64,000 bases of DNA from Lycorma delicatula (Eukaryota > Arthropoda > Insecta > Hemiptera > Fulgoridae): assembly GCF_047948215.1 (NCBI RefSeq), contig NC_134467.1, positions 35,865,020 to 35,929,019 on the forward strand, in the 5' to 3' direction. Both the position numbers and the translations under genes were made by a program. The notes below the pieces were generated by a model. That model was not told where the DNA came from and did not search any database. It saw nothing but the letters and a program-made list of their open reading frames with translations. Shown here in pieces: positions 44,701 through 55,102 of this stretch; position 1 is the stretch's first letter; every line of letters starts with the position of its first letter.

Positions 44701-46429
44701 GACGGATATAAATTGACAAATAGCATGCAGTTTTAAATCTTCATATTTTTTTTGTATTTAGCTTGGATTAGGTTTCCGTGTTAAGGTTATGTAATTTATT
44801 TTATACTTTCGTAATAAATACGTACCTTTAAGTTTTTCTATATAGGTAAATTTTTTGCTTATTTAGAAAAAAAGTAAAATAATAAAAACTGTAAAAAAAT
44901 ATTTTTATTATTAATGTTGAATAAATAATTAGTTTAATGCAACCAACGTGCATGTAATTAAGATGGAATATGCATATATATATATAAAACTGTAATTAAA
45001 TGCGCATTTAATAAAGGATATAATCTACATTTTACAATAAAAATAATCTGGCATCAGGTGTTCTATATTGCAGAGTACATTAGTGTTAAAAGTGGAAAAC
45101 AATTCTTACACCAATTTACCTAATTACGTCATTATATATCGTTCATATGACTGTACCTTATAGGAAATCACAATTATAATAACATATGAATAAAACTGAA
45201 AAATAGTTCAATTTTGTTGGAACACACACACGCGCGCGCGCGCGCGCACACGCACACACACACACAAAGAAACGGGATAATAATAAATTTTACTTTGGCT
45301 TAACATTAGGGAAGCTTTAGATTTAATTTCTATTCTAGTAGTAGGAAAGTTAGTTACACTGTTACAAACTTTTCAATATATCAATTAAACAATCCAACTT
45401 TGTTAATGTGAAACTGGTATAGAAGAACAGAATATTAATTTTTTAATTAAATAAAACATCTGACATTACGCATTACGTATTGCCTAACCCCTAAGTTGAT
45501 TTAAAATACAGTAACCTTTAAAAAAAAGGATCGACTAAATACTGTATTTTTATGGATGAATGTGTTTGTACTTGTGTTAAGTGTACTTGCTATCCCTTTG
45601 AGGTGGCCTTACAGTATAACATATATATACGTTAGTAACTTAATGTGCATTACTTAGCGATACGTCGAAGCAGGTCCAAGCATTAGTTTGATTCTGTCAA
45701 CCAACCTCACTATACACAGAATTTTACTTAACATTACATACGATACTCGGTATAACTTAATACTTACCACTTAACTAAATTGATTTTCAATTCTCTTCCT
45801 CTTTAATTCACATTCGTTTACGCATAATACAACGAATATTGTTCAGTAAGTAATTAGTAATTCTATGAAAAGTTTTCCATTTCACTCATTTTTTCCATTT
45901 AAACTTTTTTATATTGATTAGTAAAACTAAACTCGATTAATAAAATTAAAAATAAAATACAGTATGAAATTTTCCATCGTATGAAACATTTAAGGTGAAC
46001 TGATTGTAATGCTAAAATATAATTTAAAAAAAATTACAATGAAATTGTAAACCGTACGGTAAGAGTCTCGCAGATATGATTTCTTCCACTCAAAAAACAA
46101 AAATTTCTGTAATATAAATAAAACTGTTTTTAACAAAACTATAGTGATATCAAAAAAGGTAAGACACTACATTTATATTATCATAACCTGTTATTAATTT
46201 AGAATTAAAAAAAAACATATATATACGTAATAGACAATAGATATATAATTATAGATAATAATCAATGTTTAAGTGTTCCATATAATAAGCAAAAAAAAAA
46301 GAAAGATTTGTTACAAAACTCTTACCGGCCCGATTTCATTTATTAAACTACGAATAATCATAAGAATTGTATTATTTCTGTAAACTTGATAGTGTATTAC
46401 TTATAAAGAAATCGGGCCGGTACGGAACA
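44701..46429. other. AT-rich stretch with CA/CG microsatellite
   Basis: A (CA)n/(CG)n block lies at 45222-45267 and a short TA run at 44974-44986. Complementary 14-bp words ACCGGCCCGATTTC (46325) and GAAATCGGGCCGGT (46408) mark a possible inverted-repeat element of about 100 bp. Confidence 0.5.
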
Positions 46430-47200
46430 GAACGCAAGAATGGCGGGAGTTTCAATATTTCTCCCTACAGATCGCAGAGCCTGGACAATTCCCCTTGCTG
46501 CTTTATCTTTCTATTATAGGGCGGATTTCATCGGTTATTTAGTGACGGTTACAAATTTTAAGTTTTATTTACAGACGGATTTGGTAATTTGCGTTCCTAT
46601 CCGTATGGACCACCGTGTATTTTATTTACTGGTTCTGACCGTGATAGAATAAGTTTTGAGCCTAGTAATCCCGGCGTGATTCCCTTCAGTCCATCCGCTG
46701 AAGTACCCTCGGTACCAGCACTTATTGGCTAGCAGGAGTGCGCCTACCGGAGCTCTAGTTATTTGTAGGGAGAAATGCTCCCCGTTCTCCGGAGAGAGTC
46801 GCATATATTGACTAAATGAAATTGGTCTCTTCGTGGGACGGTGTGGGGGTGGTGTCTAGCTCTTTATAGTTTTAACAAAATTTAATTGCGTAAACGGTCA
46901 CTTTCGCGGCCGGAATTTTTTTGCGGTTTCCATTTATAGGTTACGCAACATAGTGATTCCTAACCCTGGTTTGTCATTTTTGACTCTCGTACCGCCTTTT
47001 TACGGTGGTTCGTTACGGGCCGGTAAGAATTTTATAATAATAATTTTTTTTTTTGTTACGGTGTACGTTGCGGTGGTTCAACCAACACGGCAAATCCCAT
47101 TGTTACTGCGCGCGCGCGCGCGCGTGTGTGTTTGTACGCGCTCACACACACACACAAAAGTAACCGGAGGCACTTTGCTCCGGTTACTTAACTAAAAAAC
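46430..47200 (-). repeat. Repeat family W copy 1
   Basis: The reverse complement matches 60640-60964 and 61230-61640: AGGCGGTACGAGAGTCAAAA, GCGTAACCTATAAATGGAAA, CCGGCCGCGAAAGTGAC, AATAACTAGAGC-CCGGTAGGCG and AGCGGATGGACTG. There is no recognisable coding. It includes a long CG/CA microsatellite (47107-47155) and a terminal-looking hairpin. The class is unknown. Confidence 0.65.
47158..47189. repeat. Perfect hairpin, 12-bp arms
   Basis: AAGTAACCGGAG, an 8-base loop, then CTCCGGTTACTT, at one edge of the family W copy. Confidence 0.85.
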
Positions 47201-47249
47201 ATAAAATAAAGAAAAAATTTTTTTTTTTAAATGAGAAACGAAGTAAGGT

Positions 47250-47568
47250 GACCTCTTTGTAGCGGGTAAAGTCGCTAAGAACTAGGCAAAGTATTTTATT
47301 TACCACCATCCCCCAATGGTTTACGAAGGACGAATAATCAGTTATAACTATTATTTTTAAGGTGATGGCCTACTATTCTGAAACCTGCATACTTCAGATC
47401 ACTCAAAATTTAAAGTCCTGTGCTGACCAAACTGTTTACGATTTACTCTGAAGAAATTACAGTACACTCGTAGATTTCATAAGATAGATTTCATGATCCG
47501 ACTTCCGGAAAATATCAGTATAACTACGCATTTCACATCCCCCAGACTCCAAAACCATGTCAGTTCAA

Positions 47569-47570
<2 letters not shown>
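47250..47570 (+). repeat. Repeat family Y copy
   Basis: It matches 5090-5300. It runs directly into (TA)n at 47571-47604 and then family X, giving the order Y-(TA)n-X, and supports one composite element. Confidence 0.6.
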
Positions 47571-47606
<36 letters not shown>

Positions 47607-47800
47607 CACTTTCTTGTGGACATGAAAACTGCCGTAATTTGTCGCCAATCACTTTCAAATTGATACATAAAATATAACGACCCAAAATTTCAGTCGAGTT
47701 CGTTAATGGGAAAAATCGGACCATGGGGATGGAAATGGGGGGCTTTTACGAAAAAACAAAATATTGTTTTAAGTTTCTTATTAACTAAAATAGCAAATGG
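47571..47800 (+). repeat. (TA)n and family X fragment
   Basis: After the TA run, TTTCACTTTCTTGTGGACA and AAATCGGACCATGGGGATGG match family X at 44200-44350. Confidence 0.65.
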
Positions 47801-47925
47801 GAGAAAGGGAAAAAAGGAAAAAGGAAAAATGGTAAAAGGGAAAAAAGGGAAAGTTTAAATTTTGTGAACTTCCGTATTGTTCATTATGTTAATGTTTTAT
47901 CAAACTTTCAATTGTGATCAATTAA

Positions 47926-47964
<39 letters not shown>

Positions 47965-47965
47965 T
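47801..47965 (+). repeat. Family Z fragment with (TA)n end
   Basis: A short purine tract on GGGAAAAA words, then TTCCGTATTGTTCATTATGT and TTAATGTTTTATCAAACTTT, then (TA)n at 47930-47963, matching the right half of Z at 25990-26190. Confidence 0.65.
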
Positions 47966-48314
47966 TAAATTTATCAATAGCGAAGCGTTTCCGGGTGTGT
48001 TAGTTTAAAATAAATATGAAATAAGAAAAAACAAATAAAAAATAGTAAATAGAAAAAGAATGTAATAATCCAAGCGGAACTGAAAAAGAGCATCCACCTG
48101 AAAAAAGAGAATACAAATCAATCCTGTTAAGGATTTACAGTAGAAGAAATACAAACAAGAAGTAAGGTTTAAAAACGTTTTCTTTTTATTTATCTTTTTT
48201 TACTATAAAGATGACAAAGAGTGGTTTAACATATATAGATTTCAATATGAACAGATTACATAGTTTAAATCGATTTGGTTTATATTTTAAACAACATTAT
48301 TTTTTTGCATGTTG

Positions 48315-48316
<2 letters not shown>

Positions 48317-48349
<33 letters not shown>

Positions 48350-48352
48350 TAT
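48317..48352. repeat. (ATT)n microsatellite, insertion target
   Basis: A TTA/ATT run directly before the R1-like element; a further ATTATTATTATTA lies just after it at 49276-49288. Confidence 0.9.
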
Positions 48353-49266
48353 AGCGAATGTCGGCGGACCGAAGGCTAGCAGACGGCGAATTATGATGTT
48401 CACGGTGCATTCCATCCTGTTATACGGGTCGGAAAAGTGAGCCTAGGCATTAAGAGTTGCGAGAAACCGGAAGCGGCTCGCGCTGATGCAACGCACCGCA
48501 GCCTTGCGAGTCGCTTCCGTGTATCGGACGGTCTCCGAGCCTGCAGTACTTGTGGTCGCCGGCGTCATACCTATTGCTATTTTAGCAAGGGAGTGCCAGG
48601 TGATCTACAGGAGGCGACGGGCAGGTGAAGACCGGGAGACCATTGCCATCGAGGAATGCACTCGCACGTTCCTCGCATGGCAAGAGACCTGGGACCACGA
48701 GACCAGAGGACGATGGACCGCAAGGCTTATCCCTCTAGGTGAACGGAGCGACGGCATGGAAAGGTGGAGTACTAAATAACCCAATTTTTAACGGGTCACA
48801 GGTACTTCCGCTCTTACCTCCATGTCATAGGGAAAGCACCGTCCCTTGACTGCCTGTATTGCCCCGGTGTACGGGAAGACGCTGACCACACCTTTTTCAA
48901 ATGTGCTCGGTGGGCGGCAGATCGAGGGACACCAGAGGCGGATCTCGGAGCATTGAGTCCCAACAACGTGGTTTCGATGATGCTCCGTGACCTGAGCAGC
49001 TGGGAAAGTGTAGCTCGATTTGTCAGCAACATTCTCAGGGTCAAAAATATTGACCTGGATAGTCCTGAAAATTAGGTAGCACCTAATCAGGCTAGTATAG
49101 GAGACTCAACTGGAAGTAATGTGTTAAACGGTTCCGGGTCGAGTCCTGGTAGACAGGGGTGTGGTTTTAGTCGGTAGTCTGCTGATAGTGATTGGATAAT
49201 ACCATCAGCGGGTGCCCGACACTTTTGCGTAAATACATTTCCACCTCCCTCCGCAAAAAAATAAAA
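48353..49266 (+). mobile_element. R1-like retrotransposon inside an (ATT)n microsatellite
   Basis: The 914-bp, 5'-truncated element contains the ORF2 end, a 3' region with GTTTTAGTCGGTAGTCTGC and GGTGCCCGACACTTTT, and the end CACCTCCCTCCGCAAAAAAA. Both flanks are ATT/TAA repeats, so it either targets such repeats or landed there by chance; some R1- and R4-group elements are known to prefer simple repeats. Confidence 0.83.
48380..49074 (+). pseudogene. R1-like ORF2 C-terminal part, frameshifted
   Basis: Frames in order: SRRRIMMFTVHSILLYGSE (48378-48434) then a break; MQRTAALRVASVYRTVSEPA (48486-), GVIPIAILARECQVIYRR, TRGRWTARLIPLGE; a stop at 48777; then another frame with RYFRSYLHVIGKAPSLDC and the finger CLYCPGVREDADHTFFKC ending near 49074. 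At least three lesions. The same domain order as in the other R1-like fragments. Confidence 0.8.
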
Positions 49267-49699
49267 ATAAAAATATTATTATTATTAAGAAAGCTGTCTT
49301 TACCGGACAGATACTTTAGTTGTTGAAATTATTAATCTGATTCCCAGGAAGAAAACTATTGATTAGTTATCAAAAATAATAAAAAAGATGAGCGATTATG
49401 CAAGTATCTACCTAACATAGAAACTGAATGCTCATAAAAAGAAACAAACAATTCTCATCAACAAAAAAGTTAAATACCATTATCGCAAGTAAACATTTAT
49501 CTGTACCTAGGGAATTTGAGGCTTTATACCCAAATGAGAAGAACAAGATATTGCTTTTTTTGACCTAGTTAAATATTTTTATATATAAAGAGTGCTTAAA
49601 AATGAAAAGATCCGATTTCAAACGGTTACATTTCATAATAAATTGTGTTAAAATTACGCGGAAAAATTACATAATACTATTCAAAAATATTACAAACCA
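49267..49699. other. AT-rich non-coding stretch
   Basis: No gene or element recognised beyond the residual ATT repeats at the start. Confidence 0.45.
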
Positions 49700-50464
49700 C
49701 ATCCAGCAGACCCGGCAATGCTTCGCTATTGCTAGATTTGGGTATATATATATATATAGATTAAATGAACACAATTGAAATTTTGATAAAACATTAACAA
49801 AATGAACATTACAGAACCTCACAAAATTTAACCTTACCCTTTTTCCCCTTTTACCCATTCTCCCTTTTACCCTTTTTCCCTTTTCTCCTTTCCCCATTTC
49901 CCTTTCATCTATTTCCATTTCCTTTTATCACATTCCCTTTCCCACATTTTTCCTTTCTCTTTCCCCGTTTTCCACTTTCCATTTTCTTTCCCATTTATCT
50001 TTCCTTATTCCCCCTTCCTCATACCTCCTTTCCCTTTTCTCCTTTACATTTCCTTTCCAATTTTTACTTTTCCCCGTTCTCCCTTTTTTTTTCCATTTTC
50101 CCCTTCTTCCCTTTTACCTTTATCGATTTTTCCCTATTTCCCTTTTCCGATTTTTCCCTTTTTCCCTTCTTTCCCACGCGTAAATCGGTCCAGTAGTTTT
50201 TTAGTTTATAGCGGACACACATATCGGAAAGACTGAAATGGAATCGTAAAATATTTAGTATAGCGTGTGTTGCATTTACGTACAACAGATAGCGCTGTTT
50301 TTCAAAAAAAGGACGTTTTTACCTGTTGCAGATATGACATCTTAGGTATATAAAAACACGAGCGTATTCGGATACAACTTTGTGTCAAAATTTCAAAGCA
50401 ACCGGTGAAGAACTTTCGGAGAGTTAAGATTTTGAGGAAACGGACATTTACATTTTTATTTATA
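49700..50464 (-). repeat. Repeat family Z copy, complete-looking
   Basis: From AGCAGACCCGGCAATGCTTC and (TA)n at 49743-49760 through a pyrimidine-rich array (49840-50175, purine-rich on the minus strand) to CATTTACATTTTTATTTATA at 50464. The word GCAATGCTTCGCTATTGC at 49716 can fold as a small hairpin. The DD41D transposon inserted at the TA at its right edge. Confidence 0.75.
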
Positions 50465-51797
50465 CAGGATCATTCACGGGAACCGGATGTTTTTGAAGTG
50501 GGTTGTACTCGGGCATTCGTGGTGGGAGGGGCACGTGGCTGGTGCCTGAAGTTTCCTTTGCTCATAGCATTTACATTTTAGTTGTTGAGATGGAGCCGTG
50601 GACGATAGACCAACCCCTGTACAAGTATGACAGTTTTGCGCGAAATGACGAATCCGTAACTGCTGTTCAGCGAGATTTCCGCCGTCATTTTAATATCCAT
50701 CGTAATGCAAGTGTCCCTTCTCGTAACACAATATTGCGACGGGTAAACAACCTTCGAACAAGCGGTTCAATATTGAAGAAAAACCACCGGGTCCCCGACG
50801 AACTGCTAGCACTCCGGAGAACATCGAACGAGTAAGGGAAGCCATTGTCAGAAGCCCACGCCGCGTTATTCAGAGGCATTCAGCAGCGCTTCAAATGAGC
50901 ACAAGTACGGTAAGACGAATTCTGCATACAGACCTGCATTTCCATTCTTACAAGATAGCCGTCGTGCAGCAGTTAAACGAGCAAGATTTCACGCAGCGAT
51001 TACAATTTTGTCGACAAATGCTTACCGTTTTTGAAGAAAATGAAAATTTTTTATTGTTAATGAGTGACGAAGCCCATTTTCATCTGAATGGCTTCGTTAA
51101 CAAACAGAATTGCCGGTATCGGGCAGAAAGAAACCCACATCAGGTTCACGAGAGACCACTTCATAGCCCGAAGGTGACTGTCTGGTGTGCAATAGGAAAG
51201 GTCGGTGTTATTGGACCAAATTTTTTTGAAGAAAATCACGCTGCCGTAACTGTAACAGCTGATCGTTACATTGCGATGTTGAATACCTTTTTGATCCCGG
51301 AGTTACGAAACCGGGGAATCGATTTTCAAAATGTGTTATTCCAGCAGGATGGAGCTACAGCGCACACAGCGAGGGCAACGATGGCTGTTCTCCGTAACTT
51401 GTTTCCGGGACGAATCGTTTCCAGATTCGGCGATATTCCTTAGCCCCCTAGGTCCCCCGACTTGAGTAGTTGTGATTTTTTTCTGTGTTGGTTTCTAAAA
51501 TCGCGTGTGTACGGCAATAAACCGCGTACATTGGAGGACCAAAAGATCGCAATTCGTCATCACGTCACCCAGATTGATGTAGACATGCTGCAAAGAATTG
51601 AGGCCAGTTACCGTGAAAGGCTACAACAATGTATTGCCCAAAATGGACATCACTTGCTGGACATAATTTTTCGTTCATGAGTAAGTAACAAATGCTTTGA
51701 TTTAATAAGTGTTTTAGTACCAATAAAACTTTTTTAAAGTAAATATTCAATTTTTTAGGATTATTTTAAAAACATCCAGTTCCCGTGAATGGCCCTG
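50465..51797 (+). mobile_element. DD41D Tc1/mariner-superfamily transposon, copy B, full length with TA duplication
   Basis: The terminal inverted repeats begin CAGGATCATTCACGGGAACC on the left and, in complement, CAGGGCCATTCACGGGAACT on the right. Both flanks are TA (50463-50464 and 51798-51799), the standard target duplication. Length is 1333 bp. It defines the family of which 14737-15981 is a deleted copy. Confidence 0.94.
50590..51680 (+). pseudogene. DD41D transposase with one frameshift and one nonsense codon
   Basis: ATG at 50590 (MEPWTIDQPLYKYDSFARND). The helix-turn-helix has SVPSRNTILRRVNNLRTSGS. A one-base loss near 50780 (compare 15050) shifts the frame, which continues through STSTVRRILHTDLHFHSYKI. 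Catalytic Asp residues: LMSDEAHFHLNGFV, FQQDGATAHTA and SSCDFFLCWFL, with 41 residues between the last two. A stop (TAG at 51441-51443) stands where the other copies have a Trp codon. The stop codon is at 51678-51680. Only two lesions, so it was active recently on the family's time scale. Confidence 0.9.
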
Positions 51798-51945
51798 TAT
51801 ATTAATGGCGAACCATATTATATATATTCTATATAAAATACATCTGCTGTATGGGTAAAAAAAAACAAAAAAAACGATAACTGAATTTTTCCACAACGCG
51901 TTGCCGATAGTTTTCTTTTGCATAAGTTGTCACAGCTTGGTTGAA

Positions 51946-52025
51946 CGTGGTAGAATGGTAGCGTGTTGGCCTTTCATCCGGAGGTCCCGAGTTCAAATAC
52001 CGGTTAAGTATGGAATTTTTCATTC
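51946..52025 (+). repeat. SINE family S2, tRNA-like head
   Basis: AATGGTAGCG, CCTTTCATCCGGAGGTCCCG and GTTCAAATACC (B-box) mark the head; the 3' body is unclear. Confidence 0.68.
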
Positions 52026-52165
52026 ACTACAAATTTCCATTTGGGTTAATAACAATTGAGTCCGTAATCTCAACCAAAATAAAAGAAAAAAAAGATGTGA
52101 GATATACGAAAATATGTTATATAAATAATATAAAGTTATCAAAATTTAATAATGGATATCTTACA

Positions 52166-52256
52166 GTTAATTTAAATTGAAACCCAACCACCAAAGAACA
52201 CCGGTATCCACGATCTAGTATTCAAATCCATATAAAGTAACTGCCTTTACTAGAAC
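52166..52256 (-). repeat. SINE family S1 fragment
   Basis: Only the central body remains: GAAACCCAACCACCAAAGAA through AGTAACTGCCTTTACTAGAAC. Confidence 0.82.
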
Positions 52257-52845
52257 TTTTTTCTGCTTTATATAAAGCAGAAAAGAATAAACAGTTATAG
52301 GTAGTCAACTATAATGGAAATTAAAGTTAAAAACAGACAGAGAAAAAACATAAAAAATAAATATTTAAAGCTTCATCAATGAATGAAAAAACAAAAAATT
52401 AAAACAAATTGCTATGATGATTTTATTTTGAAAATTATTTTTTCTTGTTTTCTCTCTTCTGACTGGTTAATATTACATATTTTACTTTATACTACAAAAA
52501 CTCTTTATTAACAAAGTTTCACTTAAAAAACCTACAACAACAGTTATGTGTTTAATTCAGCATCTTTCCGTTCTTTAATTGTTTTTTACCTTCAACATTT
52601 CCTAACAAAACCATAAATCTGAATACTTTAATTTGTGTTACACTAACTTGTTTTTCTTTTTTGTTACAAACTTTCTTGTTTCCAATTCTTTTTAAAACTT
52701 ATTCATAATACAGTTCGATTAATTTCCAACAGCTTCTCAAAATATCACATTTCGTTTCCCTTCTACTTTATGAAGGGTATCTCAACAAAAACCGGTATTT
52801 ATAATATAAAGTAAAATGTAGGAGAATAAATATGGAATAATATGT

Positions 52846-53276
52846 CAGGCTATTGACTGCTGTGGCTGCATCGGTAGGTGTCCGTCCACTCTTTTAATAA
52901 AATTTCCAAGTACATATTCACATGCCATAAGTCAATTTCTTCAGTACAGCGACGAATATTGTTCTTCAACTCTAAGAGTGTTAATGTATTATTATCAAAC
53001 ACCTTACTTTTCAAATAACCATAAGAAAAGTAATCAAAAGATGTTGAATCGTACAACCTTGTTGGTCAGTTCAGATCTCCAAAACAAGACCTGGAAATAC
53101 GGTGTGCCATAATTGAATGGTTTCACGTAATGTTTGGCTTATCACAAATCATCATGATGGAAAATATATCTTTCCATATCATCTCGATAAAAAGAATTCT
53201 CGATCATCCCACGCTATCGATCAGTTTCACTGTAACAGTAATACCAATGTCGTTCTCGAAGAAATAGGGCCCAGTC
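52846..53276 (-). pseudogene. DDxD transposase remnant (C-terminal)
   Basis: The minus-strand frame 52850-53056 reads STSFDYFSYGYLKSKVFDNN, the third-Asp motif region, then an ELKNNIRRCTEEID segment, as in the other transposases of this group. Upstream (53060-53276) a degraded stretch includes GPYFFENDIGITVTV, which precedes the second Asp motif in the relatives. No terminal repeats are found. An S1 SINE abuts the upstream end. Confidence 0.72.
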
Positions 53277-53287
53277 ACTCCCTTTTT

Positions 53288-53564
53288 TTCCTGTTTAGCC
53301 TCTGGGAATCACCGTCAGGTATTACTTCAGAGGATGAAGGAGGGTAATATGTATGAGTGAGTGGAAATGAAGTGTAGTCTTGTACAGTCTCAGGTCGAAA
53401 ATGTTTCTGATATGTGTGGTTAATTGAAACCCAATTACCAAAGACCATCGGTATCTACGATCTAGTATTCAAATCCATTTTAAAATAACTGACTTTATTT
53501 GGACTTGAATACTGGAACTCTCAACTTTCAAACCAGGTTCACCGCTAGACCAACCTGGTGGGTT
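53288..53564 (-). repeat. SINE family S1 copy
   Basis: Tail CTGTTTAGCCTCTGGGAATC, full body and head GTTCACCGCTAGACCAACC. Length is about 277 bp. Confidence 0.87.
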
Positions 53565-53859
53565 CATTTTGATTCTATCCGGATATTTTTAATTTATAAG
53601 GTGATCTTAACTTTTTCAAAACATCTCTGCTCCGTCAAAGGAGCCGTGTCACCTGGTAGAGCCGGGATTCTCTCGCCCTGTAAGGCCTTTGGGGAGGACC
53701 AACATATTCGGGTGAGGGCTGCCGGTGGCTCGGCAGAACAAATCCGTCAGGAGATCTCTATAAAGGTGGAAAGATCTCTATAAACTGTGCTGGCGGGGAG
53801 GGACGGTCGGAGGATCCACATCCTGGTCAAGGATGTGGACGTGCCGACGACAAAAGAAG

Positions 53860-54258
53860 AACTTATTGCGGAATTTCGCAATATGACAGTCGAGTAGGTT
53901 ACGGTGGATATCATGTTCATGCGGCCGGCCTATGGGAGAACACAAGTGTCACAGTATCGGTGCCGCTCATTCTTGCGGAAAAATTGGTGTCAGATTAGCG
54001 GATCCGTATTGGCTGGGTGGCCTGTCATCGATGACGCACCTTCGATGACCTATGTTTCCGGTGCTGGAATCCGAGCTATAGGGCTCAATCTTGTTGCGGC
54101 CCGGACAGGAGTGACCACTGCTTTATCTGTAAAGACACTGGCCACTTGCGGAAGGACTGCAAACGCGAAGCTCGCTGTCCTTCTAGCAAGTTACATGGAC
54201 ATGCACTCGGGGGTCGAGGTTGTAAGGTCTGTGTAATGAGTCGGTATTGCTTGTATTA
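53860..54258 (+). pseudogene. R1-like ORF1 (Gag-like) C-terminal fragment with CCHC knuckle
   Basis: In the frame ending at about 54258 the sequence reads GPDRSDHCFICKDTGHLRKD followed by CKREARCPS and HGHALGGRGC. CFICKDTGHLRKDC is a C-x2-C-x4-H-x4-C retroviral-type zinc knuckle, which in such elements binds the RNA. Upstream parts are in mixed frames with stops. The 110-codon frame at 53904-54236 is out of phase with the knuckle and is not the gene. Confidence 0.7.
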
Positions 54259-54266
54259 GCGTGGTT

Positions 54267-54319
54267 TTTGCGAGGGTCAGCCTCGTCTGGGGAACCCAGA
54301 CGAGGCTGACCCTCGCAAA
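54267..54319. repeat. Perfect inverted repeat, 25-bp arms, GAA loop, at an insertion junction
   Basis: The left arm (54267-54291) is host element sequence ending in the target duplication AGCCTCGTCTGGG; the right arm (54295-54319) is its exact complement and is the 5' end of the inserted DNA. See the matching finding. Confidence 0.92.
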
Positions 54320-54690
54320 GAACTTCAGGGGAGATGGGAATAAAAGAAAAGACCGAGTCCCGGCCGGCGGTGTTTCTCCCTGCGAACGTCTAGGCGCTTT
54401 GTGGGATGGGTACCGTCGGTTAGAGGCATAGGCGTAAAGACCGAGACCCGGTTCCCTGCGGAGGGGCTGGGGGACGGCATCGCCGGACCTTGGCCCTAAC
54501 GCGGGGAATTAGAGGCAGGCAAAAAGTAAAACAAAAGATCCAAGACCGGGGGGGTCAACCTGTCGTGCCAGATGTAAAGCCGGTGGGTGGGGGACGCCCC
54601 CTTTGAGTAGAAGGAGACTCTCCCCGACTGAGTATACTTAAATGGATATCCGGTCGGGGAGAATAGGGGGAAAAAAAAAGAAAAAAAAAA
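54292..54690 (+). mobile_element. Short 3' fragment of an R1-like retrotransposon, inserted with snap-back 5' end
   Basis: AGCCTCGTCTGGG at 54279-54291 and 54691-54703 is the target duplication. From 54320 the insert matches the 3' region of the copy at 28741-29561 (GAACT-C-GGGGAG, AAAGACCGAGTCCCGG, TACTTAAATGGATATCCGGT) and ends in poly-A. The first 28 bases are not element sequence but the complement of the target. Confidence 0.9.
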
Positions 54691-54799
54691 AGCCTCGTCT
54701 GGGTGGTGGGGGAGGTCCCGTCGTCCCATCATCTATGATCGGAAGGGGACTCCATTGCAGCAGCTTTGGGTGGGAAGGTAATACCGTAGTCCCGGTAGG

Positions 54800-54830
54800 A
54801 GATCCCTTTCCCCTTGGGGGAAAGGGATCT
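54800..54830. repeat. Perfect hairpin, 14-bp arms
   Basis: AGATCCCTTTCCCC, TTG loop, GGGGAAAGGGATCT, in the 3' region of the Gag-only element. It may be an RNA structure recognised during retrotransposition or simply stabilise the transcript. Confidence 0.85.
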
Positions 54831-55102
54831 TCATTAGAAAAGTGTTTTTCATTAGAGGCAAGGCATAAAGACCGGAGTCCCAGAGGGGAGACCCCTCTGG
54901 AGGCTCATTATTACAGGCATGGCATGATAATAAATGACCCGGCTGCCTGGGTAGGGCTTTGTTCCCGCTGAGGTAATTTGAGGCGATGGCACCCCTCGGA
55001 GCTAAGTTTATTTATAATTACGTATCCCGCTTTGGGGACGGGGGAAATAAAGAAGCGGCGTAATAAAAAAAAAAAACAAAAAACAAAAAAAACCATCTCT
55101 GC

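Larger units (their letters stand above)
53631..55093 (+). mobile_element. R1-like element with Gag end and 3' UTR but no ORF2, with target-site duplication
   Basis: CATCTCTGC at 53622-53630 and 55094-55102 bounds the insertion. Contents: a decayed ORF1 (Gag-like) C-terminal part ending with a zinc knuckle (to about 54258), then, after removal of the inner insertion (54292-54690), a GC-rich 3' region with a strong hairpin and a poly-A-rich end (55066-55093). No reverse transcriptase lies between. It is either an internally deleted copy or a Gag-only non-autonomous element. Confidence 0.72.
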
